Part shown: in pieces, positions 1 to 10,211 of the stretch | How the letters are laid out: every line of letters starts with the position of its first letter | Numbering within the stretch: position 1 is the stretch's first letter | Assembly: GCA_964036295.1 (NCBI GenBank) | Contig: OZ038471.1 | Span: 7,066,001-7,130,000 of the forward strand | Origin: Plumapathes pennacea | Lineage: Eukaryota > Cnidaria > Anthozoa > Antipatharia > Myriopathidae | Reading direction: 5' to 3' | Length of the DNA stretch: 64,000 nucleotides | The notes under the pieces: generated by a model | The model's input: the letters and a program-made list of their open reading frames with translations, nothing else | What the model was told of the DNA's origin: nothing | The model's database searches: none | Program-made: the position numbers and the translations under genes

Positions 1-485
1 CTGCTTTCAGGTCATTAAAATCGCCGCCAAAAAAGTTTGCAAATGTCACGGAACGACGGGCAGCTGTTAACTGGAAACATGTTGGAAGAAACTGTTACAA
101 TTCGCAAAGGTTGGTGAGATGTTGAAAGAAAAATACGACCAGGCTGTGAGAGTTAACTACGTGAAGAACATAATCCAACCGGTGCGCGAGTCAAGTTCTG
201 CCAAGGGACGTCTAGTGTTCTTTGAGTTGTCACCCAATTATTGAGAGCCTGACAGACTCACAGGGTTTTCTGGAATGCTGGGTAGAAAATGTATCCTGGG
301 AACGACGGAACTCAAAAGTGCAACCGCACGTGTACCTTGTGCGGGCTCAAGCCGAGAAATACGTAATTGTAGAAAGTGTAAAATGTCAATGCGAGTTTGT
401 GTGGTGATCTGTAGCTTTAAGTGTCAGACTTGTGATAAACAGGTCGAAGTTATAACTTGCGTGTGGTGGATAAGGAACAGCTAAC
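1..485 (+). pseudogene. Wnt8-like last exon, broken (pseudogene, 5' part outside window)
   Basis: An AG acceptor at 9-10 is followed by the typical Wnt last-exon sequence. It includes CKCHGTTGSC, then ETCWKKLLQF and EKYDQAVRV, closest by eye to the plus-strand Wnt at 27243. The frame is destroyed. There is a TAA at 68-70, directly after the lipidation motif, a TGA at 242-244 in the SPNY(C) region, and a frame break near 293, after which the cysteine-rich tail is readable only in another frame. The residue at the acylated-serine position is Thr (56-58). Earlier exons would lie left of the window, so it is unknown whether the whole locus is dead. The call rests on homology to the two intact genes in the same window. 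Confidence 0.85.
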
Positions 486-1942
486 AGCAGCAAAGATTAT
501 GAAGTTCTTTGATACATAAGACATGTTTTATTCAGAAGCGTTCTTACCTGCTATTTTGATCTCGCAGATTGTCAGACGATGAATGCCACGAGGCAACCAG
601 TGAAAATATTTTCTTCATAACGCACTGTTTCGTCATGAATAGCATCTTTTCTATACAGGTACACCAGGCTTTAATCAGCCACTTTCACAATCATGGGCAG
701 TAGCAAATAGCGCTTTAATTCACTGCCCATTAAAAAAAGTTCCTTTTTATTAAATCCCTCTGCTAAGCTGGGCATTATTTCTGGATAATTGCATTATAAC
801 CAAAGAAGCAGTTCTCCACGTTTTGTCACTATCAGGTGGCTCGACAAAACATCTCAGCTTTGTCAACTACGCATGCTTGTGAAAATGGCTTAGTTCTCTA
901 GTCAGGGAACAATAACATTATAAACACTGTACGATATCTGAATCAGTTTAAGTCTTTCATCTTAATGGACACAGGGCTTTAATAGTTAGCTTTAAACCTA
1001 TTTGACCAATTCGAGATTTTGAACTTGATAAGGGAGTCAAACTAGCAAAATGCTAAAGTGTAGGGAGCCATATAACACTTTTTCTTCCATTTATATAATT
1101 AAGTAGAACTTGGGCAGTACAATGTTTGTATTCTTCCTTCATTAGTTTTAAGAGCTGTATTCGTAAGGTTTTACATATTTCCGTTTTAGATTAGAGTAAC
1201 ATAATACACGTGCACATTTATGTTTATTGAACTGGCTACTGATGGAAGCTTTACATTACACGAAGAGGGACAAGTTAGGATTTCAGTCAGAGAAGTATGA
1301 CAACATGGAGTCTAACTGTCACCATCTTTATTTTTATTGTTAACTGAAAAACTATTTTACGGTAAAAGTTGGGTTACACAAAAACTTCACCTCCGAATCC
1401 TGAGACCAACGATAATAGGCCCTTTGCAGGATATTTTGGTCACATGACCCAATATCGACCACGTGACTGTGGTTCACTATCAAAATATCGATTGACCTTA
1501 CTTGGCAAGGTTTTTGAAATCCGTCGTTGCAAATATTACTTATAATAACAAACCATTACAAAACTTTCATAACTGTTTCTTCAACATCAAATGTCTATTG
1601 ACCCTGCTTGGCAAAGTCGTTGCGAAGACCCTGGTTGCGTGCAAAACACTGCACTTGTACCTTTATCCGCACTTTACTTGTCTCTAGTTCCTGTATTGTA
1701 TCCTATTGTAATACATGTTTAATGTTCTCTTTTCCTGTATTGAATCTTACGATGCATCCTACATAATGTCTTATTCCAATACCGTAATGATTGTGACCTA
1801 ACTCTGTAATACCGGTGTTAAATCCGGTTCACTTATCCTATTTCCCTCTTTTTTTTGTATCATCTTGTGACTTTGCCCGCCTCGATTAGCTTGTGCTACC
1901 AGCGGTGCAGACAAGTACAAGTGTAAAAGTGTGTAAGTGTCC
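486..1942. other. Intergenic, between the Wnt pseudogene and the minus-strand Wnt gene
   Basis: No coding sequence, RNA gene or clear repeat is recognised here. The part next to 1943 would hold the 3' UTR of the minus-strand Wnt gene, but no convincing end was located. The 61-codon frame at 1502 shows no family resemblance. Confidence 0.5.
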
Positions 1943-4900
1943 TTACGAACACATCGTTACGTTGAGCTGTTTTACACAAGACTCACACTTAATATAACAG
2001 CACCACACAAACGCACACTGACATTTTCCTCTTCTCGTCACCACCTCATGTTTGGATTCTCGCCCACATGAGTTACACATTTGCTCGCACTTTCGAACAC
2101 CAACGTTGCCATGGAAACATTGTCTTTTTTGCATTCCTGGAAATCCCGTTCTGCTGTCGGGTAGGCAGTAGTCGGGTGACATGTTGAAGTATGCCAGGCT
2201 TGCTTGCCGTCCCTTTGGTAGTACTGCGCCAGTGTCATTGAACAATTTACTCGTGTTGTTTGCGTATTTTGCTCGCACGGCATTGTCATACTTTTCCTTC
2301 AAGAGTTTTCCAACATCCGTGAAATTTAACAGTTTCCTCCAGCAAGTTTGGGTAAGGCAGCTCGCGGTTGGTCCATGACATTTGCACTCTTTTTTGGCTG
2401 CAATTCGGACAACCTGACGTGAAAGAAAAAGAAACAAAAATGAACGGCAACTCTGAAATCACTATTTTGTACCCCCTCCCCCCCTCCCCCCTAAAATTAA
2501 AGAGACCCTCTCACCTTAGATGCTTGGCGCGCTCATGTTTATATTTACATCAAGAGCTCGACTTTCCTGAGGCACCCACGTTATGACTCATCGATCTGAC
2601 TGGCGCTGCTTGCCGTATTCAATACACTTTCTGAGTTTCTGCTGATTTACTTCGCGATAAAACGTAGAAAGACGATGAGAATCCGACATTTCCGTATGAT
2701 ACAAAAATGGCCGCCGTCAGTCACTGGGTGCAAAAAGCATTTATGGAGAGAGGATCTCTTTAAGGTCACGTGGGATGTCACGAGTAAACTGATTGGTAGT
2801 TTTTGGGCTACCTTTGCACATACCGAATTTGTTTCATAAAGGTTAAGAAAGACTCACTTTCACTTTTGTAAAATGTTTGTAATAATACGTCTCGATTTGC
2901 TCGGAAAGTGCCGAGAAAAGGTTAAAGTGCACATAAGCTCAAAGACGATATCTTTACAATCGATTCTACATAAAGTAAATAATTAACTATTAGAATATTT
3001 CTGTGTTTCAACATTGCGCCTATAAGTTATAGAGGTTTATATTTCGAATATAGTAATGACGTGACGTCAAAGAAGTAATTCCATGTTATTTCTTTCTCTT
3101 CGTGATTGGAATTGTTTTCAGATTCATACAAAATATTTGGTAAAATCATTTACACAAAATATAATATGGACGTTGATGAAATGTCATTCATCTCTAACAA
3201 GATTTTGTATAATGAATTGTTCCTTCTTTGACGTCACGTCATTACCATATTCAAAATATAAACCTTCATAACTCAAAGGCGCAGCGTTAAAACGCAGATT
3301 TATTCTAATAGTAAACATATTTCCTTTATGTAGATTCGATTGTAAAGATATAATTTTTGGGCTTATATGTACTTTAAATTTTCTGTCAACAGTTCAACAG
3401 ACGTTTAGCCAAGAATAACTGCACGCGGGTGGAATAGCGGACGGTTGTTGCGACTGTTTGCGAGTCATCAGTAAATGATACACAATCGTGATAAAAAATC
3501 ATTGCGAGACGATTTGTACGGGTTATATTGAGACACGGAGCGCACTTTTCTCCCTCATATTTCTCGGATCGAGTTCCTCCCCCTCCCGGCTTCCATTCAA
3601 TGGGTGCTTCATATGCGGAATAACATAGGCCGAAAAATGCTCAACTTATCAACGTAATCCTCGCGACAATTTTGAGCCAAAAAATGTACATTAAACTATC
3701 TCACCAAGTAGTGATAAAACACCACATGACTGATGAGAAGCGAAAAGCCGTGGAGCTCAAGGGTCCAAACAGACTCACCTTTCTTCCAACTTCATTATTG
3801 TGCAAGTTTAACGCTCCTCTACGTTGATTCGTTGTTCGCTCCAAAGTATCAACAAAGTGTTTCGTCACATCTTCTCCAAACTTCAGATTCTCGTTGCATC
3901 CAAGCCACCGCCATTTCTGGTCGGGAGCGTTTGGCCTGTCAATTGGCACGCAGTCGCAGTCTTTGTAGTGTCCCAAGCGGCAGTTCGTAGTCAGCGTGTA
4001 CATGACGCTAGCGGAACCGAGGGCTTGTATGTAAGCTCCTTCCTTGTTGGCTAAAGATAGAAGCATAAACAGAACTAAATACCGTGAAACGATGTTGTAT
4101 ACAACAGTGTTTCAATATACTTTGATTAATATACTTTCTCCCTACGTTTAAAATTAAACAAAGTACAGTAAAAAATTCTAAAGCTGCGTTTAAACGGATT
4201 CATTTTCTGCTCTGGTTTTCTCTGTTGTATATTAAAACGGAAACAACTGGGCGTTTCTAAAATGAACTACTTGTTTTCTAACTGCTGTTCTTGATTTGGC
4301 CTAAATACGGCTTTTATGTGGGCCGGCTGGAATATTTTTTTTGTTGGTAAACTCGAAGGAAGCATGTGGGCATTACCGCGAAACTTTTCTTTCTTCATGT
4401 ACCAATCTCAATACAACTTTATTTTGCATCACTGCATGCGCGATACATAGCCGATCCTATCTTGAACACCATATTTGAACTCTTTCTCTTTAGCCATGTT
4501 TCTCCGTATAAATAAACTACTAGAAATACGATAATCGTAGAAACCCCCTCACTCTGCCATTGATGGGACTTTTACTTTGGTAACTCCCAACAAGAGTAGC
4601 CTTTGTTTTACCGAAATGACGACTCAATCTTTTCTTCGAACTTAAGTGCTACACGCAAAAGCCTGGTCCTCACTAGCGCATAAGCATAAGCATAAGCACA
4701 AGCATAAGCATAAGAATAAGAGAGCGACAGTGGCGACATAAGCATAAGCATAAGGAACGAACATGTTTGATCCTTATGCTTATGCTTATGTCGCCACTGT
4801 CGCTCTCTTATTCTTATGCTTATGCTTGTGCTTATGCTTATGCTTATGCGCTAGTGAGGACAAGGCTAAAGGAAGGAGAAAAAGGATGGTGTGTTATACT

Positions 4901-7900
4901 TTTGCGTTGAAAAAAGAATCGATTGCGTGACGAAGTACGTATTTCCCACGGTCGGCACGTCAAATTAATTCATACAGTCTGCCAAGCACGTTCTCAAAAT
5001 TTAATACTCAAAGTTTGAAGTTGGTAAAAAAGGAACACTGATTTTCTAATTTTGAATTCATAGGCAGTACAATTAAATAGGCTTCCTGTGCGATTTGATT
5101 TTACTCTGGAAGGCATTCACCAGACTCAGGCATGCATATTTAATAGGCTCGAATTGTTTTGCATGTGAACCCACTCAAAACAGCAAGATTTCTCCCAGAA
5201 TCAAAGCAAAACTTGAACAGTTTACTTCAAATTATACACGGGCTTCAGACCCAGTAATACTTCTAAGGGCTTGTGAACGATTCTCGCTGCAATCACCGCG
5301 TGTCAGATTACAGAAAAATAAGACATCTGACTAAATCATTCAAGGCTCCAAGTTCCGATTGCTCTGAGCAAATACGGTAGCCGAAACTGGCGACAGAAGC
5401 GTAGTAAAACAATACTTCGAAGGAAAATGATCAGCATACAGATTTTAATACATTCTTGAAGTGACCGAGTTACAAGCTATACGGGATAGAATATATTTGT
5501 CACGGTGATTGTTCGATTTCCACTGACTAACCTTTGTTGCTTGTCCTTTCTAAATAAGTATCTGAGTTTAACACAAAACGGCGTCTGAAGCTCCCGATTT
5601 CCTTTCAAGCGCTGTTCCCTTTGCGGAGTTGTCTGTGTTACCCGCTTCTGTTCATGTCGCTTTTGGTCGGCATTCATGCGCTGTTGTCTTTGCGGAGTCT
5701 TCTTTTCGGCCCGCTTTTTCTCCTGAAGGTCTCGATTCGCTTTCAAGCGCTGTTCTCTTTGCGGAGTTGTCTGTGTTACCCGCTTCTCTTCATGTCGCTT
5801 TCGATCGGCATTCATGCGCTGTTTTCTCTGCGGAGTCTTTTCTTCGGTCCGCTTTTGCTCTTGAAGTGCCTGTTCCCTTCTCTTTTGAAGACGAGCTTCG
5901 CGAGACCGTTGTTTCAAGTTTTCTAGTTTTCAAATTCATTTTCGTGAGCGCAGTTACGTACAATTGTTGCTTTGTTCAAATCTTTCTTAAAAACATGCGG
6001 TGACGCGTCGATAGCCTTATTTGGACATTGCCTTAGGCACCTGGCCTAAAAAGGTCGCATCGCACAAACACACAAACACACAAACAAACACACGAACATT
6101 AGATTTCGAGATGGCGACGCGCTTGGAGTCTTCAAATGAGCCGACTATGATGCATTAGCGTCGTAAATATTTCCCTCACTTCGTTCGGGGATAAACATAA
6201 TAGATGCAAAAACATGAATTCCTCTCATTTAGAACCAGTTTATCTCATTTTAGGAGGTCATAACCTTAAGTTCTATTTAATAATTCAGAGTCGTTTCAGT
6301 CTTGAGTGAGTTAAACGCTCTTATGGAAAAAAGTGGGTTTGCAATCAAAACTGAAAAAAACAACAACAAAACAAAAACAAACAAAAACAAAAACAGAAAC
6401 AAAAAAACAAAACTGTGTGAGCATTCAGTTGTAGTCTTTGCTTGCAATGGACCCGAACGCCGACACGGGTTAAACCTAACAACTTGCTTTTCATTTGAAT
6501 GGTGAAGACGGTTAACTATTTGCATTAACTTATGTTTTCTTTGGTCGATGTACCCTTTCGACCGTTTGCACGATTTTACAAAAAGTGAGAAATCAAACGT
6601 CATATCAACTACCACACAACAAAAGTTGCTGTTGCTTGCCCGGTTTTTTAATTTTTTTCAGTTTTTTCGATTTTTTCAGTTTTTTTTTTTTTTTTTTTTT
6701 TTCAGGAATGTTCTGTGCAATTTTTCAAGACCAAAGTTCGTCTCGAATGTTTACATAATATCTAGTTATTGCCATACAAAAAAGTCGTATTAAAATTTTA
6801 TCTTTGAAGCCGAAAATCTCTTGGCGCATTAACCATACAATCGTCACGTTTAGTTCAAAAATTTGAAATGAAACACGTACACACACAAAATAGAATGCTC
6901 GTTTTCTTGGCCCTTATCAAAAAAGCCGACACAAATGTTTTCTATCGTTTCCACAGTAATGTGCCAACACTAGGATACGTGCAACCTGGCCCAGCTTGCA
7001 CTCACACGTTTCTGAATATATCTTTTTTGATAATGCCAGGTTCATAGCATATATGCATTGAATTTGGCTGGAATTGAAAATTTAGAAATATTGAAAAGAT
7101 TTGTGGGGAAAGTTGTTGGGACGCAAGGCCTCAGAAAGCCTTAATAGGTGATGAATTTCAGTCACGTGGTGGATTTTGGTCATGTGACCATCATAATGAC
7201 TCAACGAAAGTGCGAAGATGTGAAGAAAAATCTCATCAACGTTTGTTTTGTCAAAGATTTTCTTCAAGGGTGAGAAGCCTTCCGTGACTCGAGTTATATT
7301 CGTTTTCGTCAGTATTCTTGACTTCCTTGTTGGCCATATTGGATCAAAACCAAGCACCAGATTGCACTCTGATATAATATGTAGTGTGATCCAGTACAAA
7401 AATTGCCACATTAAATAAAATTGCCACATTCTTCGAAAAATTATCTTATCAGCATCAGTATTTTTGAAGTGACTCTAACATGGTCTCAATGTTTTCGTAT
7501 TTTCAATATAAAGCTCCCAGCATTAGCATTATCAGCTCCGGAATAGTTTGTCATCGTGGTACTCGTACCTGGAATTCTATATCCAATGAGCTGCGAAGTT
7601 GTAATTCTGCTAGTTCTTTTAAGAATAAACTTAAAGCAAAGCTAATGAGCATTTGGATCAATGCTTGTCCATAGTTATTGTAGTCTTTAGATTTAGGAAG
7701 CTTTTTTTTATCTTAACCCTAGGCCAATTAATGTAAATATTCACATACTTTTCACTGATACCATATCTTGCTTGTAAATTAGGTACGAAGATCCCTGGTG
7801 GGAACCTAATAAACCATATTGTACTTTATTACACGACTTCACATTTTCGAGTGCAAATACGGGCCAAAACGAGTGCAAATATGGGAGCGTATTGCACTCG

Positions 7901-10211
7901 TCAGGAACCAGATCAACTGGTTTATTAGCTTACGTGATCAGTTTTCGCAAGCAAAGTTTACGAACGCGTCATTTTTTTGTTCCATTTTGCGCGCGGCGAG
8001 AACGTTTGCCCTGCTTCGTTTGTCGTATAATAAACAATTTATTACACGAAAAGTCGTGCAATACGGCTGTATTTTTACTCGTCAGTTTTATTTTTTCTCG
8101 CCTGAAGCAGGCTCGAAAAAATAAAACCGACTCGTAAAAATACTCCGCCGTATTGCACTCCTTCCCGTGTAATAACCTCTTTGTACTGTAACAGCCTTAC
8201 CAGGCAAAATGTTCCCAGAAAACGCTGTGATTTGCTTTCCGTCTCGGAAAAGAAGCTTTGTGTCATTCACGTCGCAGTTCCACTTTTCTTTCTTAAATAC
8301 CTCCTTGCATGTCTCCAGTGTCCTCTTTGTGGCGCCTTTAACATCATCGCGAACTTTATTGTAAGTCTAAAAAAACGAGATAACGAGTAAGGTTAGAAAT
8401 CTACTGCGGTATAGAGAAGAAAGGAAACAGTTTCTCCGTTCGCGCTCGGTCCAGGATAGAGGAGACAAGGGCAGCAAAAGTAAACTGCAATTAAAACGTC
8501 ACGTCCACAATGGTCCGGATTTTTTTGAAAACGCAAAATATTTCTTCTGTTTTGGCCTTCCGCCCACACTATGCCGACATTCTCGGTCACGAAAACACAA
8601 CCTTTCTAAAACAGAGTTTTTTTTTTTTTTTTTATTTAAAACAACTTTAGTATTTTCATGTTTGCGTTTTAGTGTGAACGACCAAAAGCGAGTAGTGTGG
8701 AGGGAAAAATTTTCGTAAAGGGACAAAAAAAAAAAAAAAAAAAGAAAAAGAAAAAGCGTGTTTTCAAAAACTTTCGATATAGTGTCCACGGACTTTCAGG
8801 CACTTGTGAAATCAGAGCTTCTTTTTTTTTTTTTTCAAAGCTTTCGTTTGCAGCCCTATTGTTGAAGAGTTCTACTTATGTTTATATCGTGAATGTGTTG
8901 AAATCTTTGTAAAACATAAAATAGCTTACCACAAGAAAACAAGAAGAGTATTAAAGGATATCTCGGTAACACAAGGTGAACGCGGACGTGTGAAAACTAA
9001 ATTCATCTTGGTTTTGTATCTGCTCTTAGTTAGCTCGTAAACGACATACATAAATCAAAACCCAGTTTATTGCCCAGGAAAACTAGATGAAGCGTGCAAC
9101 GAAAACTTCGCCGTCATTAACTAATTTCTCTAAAAAGATCGTTACTTTCCTCCAATATTTAGCCCCGGAAAGGGGTGCTCCTGTACGTAAGTTAAATAGG
9201 TATTTGCCGCCAGAAGGGGTCGTCTCGTTTTCAGCATTTTAGTCTGAAAGAGGATATCGATTTTACATCTGGAGGTACAAGTCTGAAATAGGGTCGAAGA
9301 TCGCATATTTTGGTCTGAAATAAGGTAAGGGTTTTAGCTTAAGGCTCGGCGCCACTCCCCTCTTATGCATCAAAGTAAACAACTCGAATTTTCATTGCAA
9401 TTTAATCTCCACTAAAACTTTTCATGTATAATAACTTCTCACATTATTTTAGGGCACTTATGCATGCCTCTATACTAAATTTTAGGGTTTGATCCGTGTA
9501 AAATATCCATTTTTCTGTAGAAAAATCACTGTACCTAAAACCCAAAGTGAAAAATGCTTTCCGCGATAACTCAGATCTATTGACATTTAATGCGAAACAT
9601 TAATCCGGACGAGTTTGTCATCAATTTCCAGCGGGATACTCGTTGACGTATTTCAAACCTTGACCAACAGCCAAAAAGTGACATTAAAACCGGACTGAAT
9701 CACGTGCAGTGTCTGCCATTAAAAGCAGGACAAGTTTAGACGAGTTTATTTCAAATGAATTTTACACCATCCTAAAACGGGTCAAGTAAACCTTTTCACT
9801 GTTGCCTCTATTTAAAAACTAAACACACGCAAAGATATTGAATGAATGCAGCTATTGGAATGTACTGAAAGAGAGCTTTCATTGGAAGGGTCATCTTTAG
9901 TTTCTGTTTCAGTTATTTTTGACTGTTGGAAGTTGTCAAGACTGCCGCAGCGAAATTTGACTTTGGTAGTGAAATGATTAAAGTAAAACAGTCTCACCTC
10001 TTGATCATTTATGTACTTGCTTAAGGCTGCCCAGTTGCTGCTTATAAAAAGAATAGAAACAGAGTAAAATGTGAGTCAGTGTTTTCTGTTTATTACAAGT
10101 AACTCTAGTTTACCCTGTCACAGCTTACCTTAGCTGGGATTTTGTCACAGTTTTTGCGAAAAAGCCGGCCGTCAGAGAAAAGAGAACGACAAACTGGCGT
10201 AACAGTTTCAT
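1943..10211 (-). CDS. Wnt8-like secreted signalling protein, copy A (343 aa, 5 exons)
   Basis: Secreted, normally lipid-modified ligand for Frizzled/LRP receptors. Coding exons in transcript order are 10211-10129, 10037-9998, 8366-8201, 4050-3779 and 2413-1943. All introns are GT-AG and the lengths (83, 40, 166, 272, 471) sum to 344 codons. The start is the ATG at 10211, opening a signal peptide (MKLLRQFVVLFSLTAGFFA). Wnt hallmarks are SASVMYTLTTNC, WRWLGCNENLKFGED, LNLHNNEVGRK, CKCHG, TCWRKL, SPDYC, RTGFPGM and a cysteine-rich end FVWCCYIKCESC. The VMYTLT and SPDYC stretches and the short length fit the Wnt8 subfamily; that assignment is by eye, without a tree. Oddity: the lipidation motif is CHGPTASC, with Thr (codon 2366-2368) where Wnts carry the acylated Ser. 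Intron 3 (4051-8200) hosts an STPR-repeat fragment, a LINE end and two foldback elements. Confidence 0.9.
2498..2770. repeat. MITE-like element, family 2 (TTAA-flanked)
   Basis: Lies in the last intron of Wnt copy A. The left end TTAAAGAGACCCTCTCACC is mirrored by a right end GAGAGAGGATCTCTTTAA, giving imperfect terminal inverted repeats flanked by TTAA. A relative sits at about 57977-58210, sharing the CTCTCACC..TAGATGC terminus and an internal tract around TTGAATACGGCAA. No coding capacity. Confidence 0.6.
2912..3386. repeat. Foldback repeat with arms of about 170 bp
   Basis: The sequence from about 2912 to 3085 is repeated inverted at about 3220-3386. Matching blocks include TGACGTGACGTCAAAGAAG versus its reverse complement, and the ATTCTACATAAAG and TTAAAGTGC blocks. 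The arms have diverged slightly and the spacer is about 130 bp. Probably a non-autonomous DNA transposon remnant in the last intron of Wnt copy A. Confidence 0.7.
4660..4867. repeat. Near-perfect long palindrome (hairpin MITE with CATAAG subrepeats)
   Basis: Two arms of about 90 bases are essentially perfect reverse complements around a loop of about 14 bases (ACGAACATGTTTGA). The arms contain short tandem CATAAG units and the block GAGAGCGACAGTGGCGACA. The outer ends read GTCCTCACTAGCG and CGCTAGTGAGGAC. It could extrude as a cruciform. No coding content. Confidence 0.9.
5477..5917 (-). pseudogene. STPR (23-residue repeat) exon fragment
   Basis: A basic frame carries three complete units and one partial unit of a 23-residue repeat, starting (K/T)TPQR.QR and ending in a (K/R)KR or HE.KR block. 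Examples are KTPQRKQRMNADRKRHEEKR and TTPQREQRLKANRDLQEKKR. This matches the score-and-three-peptide repeat pattern known from silk-gene regulator FMBP-1 and from the N-terminal regions of some Helitron-like proteins. An in-frame TGA lies just upstream with no nearby ATG ahead of the repeats. An acceptor-like CTAG exists at the 5' side, so this is an exon of a larger protein or a relic, not a whole gene. It sits inside intron 3 of Wnt copy A. No helicase or Rep sequence is seen. Confidence 0.5.
6060..6095. repeat. Short CA-rich simple repeat
   Basis: Tandem CACAAA-type units (cacaaacacacaaacacac). An A-rich CAAAAA tract lies at about 6350-6415 and a poly-T run at about 6675-6705. None has a recognisable function. 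Confidence 0.6.
7480..7840 (+). mobile_element. LINE (non-LTR retrotransposon) 3' end remnant
   Basis: The frame through 7674 reads GTRTWNSISNELRSCNSASS followed by FKNKLKAKL. This resembles the extreme C-terminus of many non-LTR retrotransposon polyproteins (pattern WNSLPxxIR..SxxSFKxxLK). The stop is followed by an AT-rich tail with GATCCCTGGTGGGAACC and AATAAA, typical of such 3' ends. No reverse transcriptase core is upstream, so it is a 5'-truncated dead copy. It lies antisense in intron 3 of Wnt copy A. Confidence 0.6.
8041..8175. repeat. Foldback element beside Wnt copy A exon 3
   Basis: TTACACGAAAAGTCGTGCAA at the left is mirrored by TTGCACTCCTTCCCGTGTAA at the right. The inner arms are TACGG.TGTATTTTTACTCG and a mirror ending in TCCGCCGTA. 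The loop is GCCTGAAGCAGGC-like. It ends only about 25 bases from the donor of the exon at 8201-8366. A related CGTGTAA/TTACACG fragment occurs at 7828-7925. Confidence 0.75.
9168..9350. repeat. Dispersed repeat with 'gtctgaaatagggt' units
   Basis: Imperfect repeats of a unit like GTCTGAAATAGGGT...ATTTTG, ending in AAGGTAAGGGTTTT. The same units appear in larger number at about 50450-50800, so this is a dispersed repeat family. No function recognised. Confidence 0.55.

Noticed and set aside
5621..6003. Two plus-strand frames of 101 and 124 codons
   Set aside because: Antisense to the STPR repeat frame and repetitive only for that reason.
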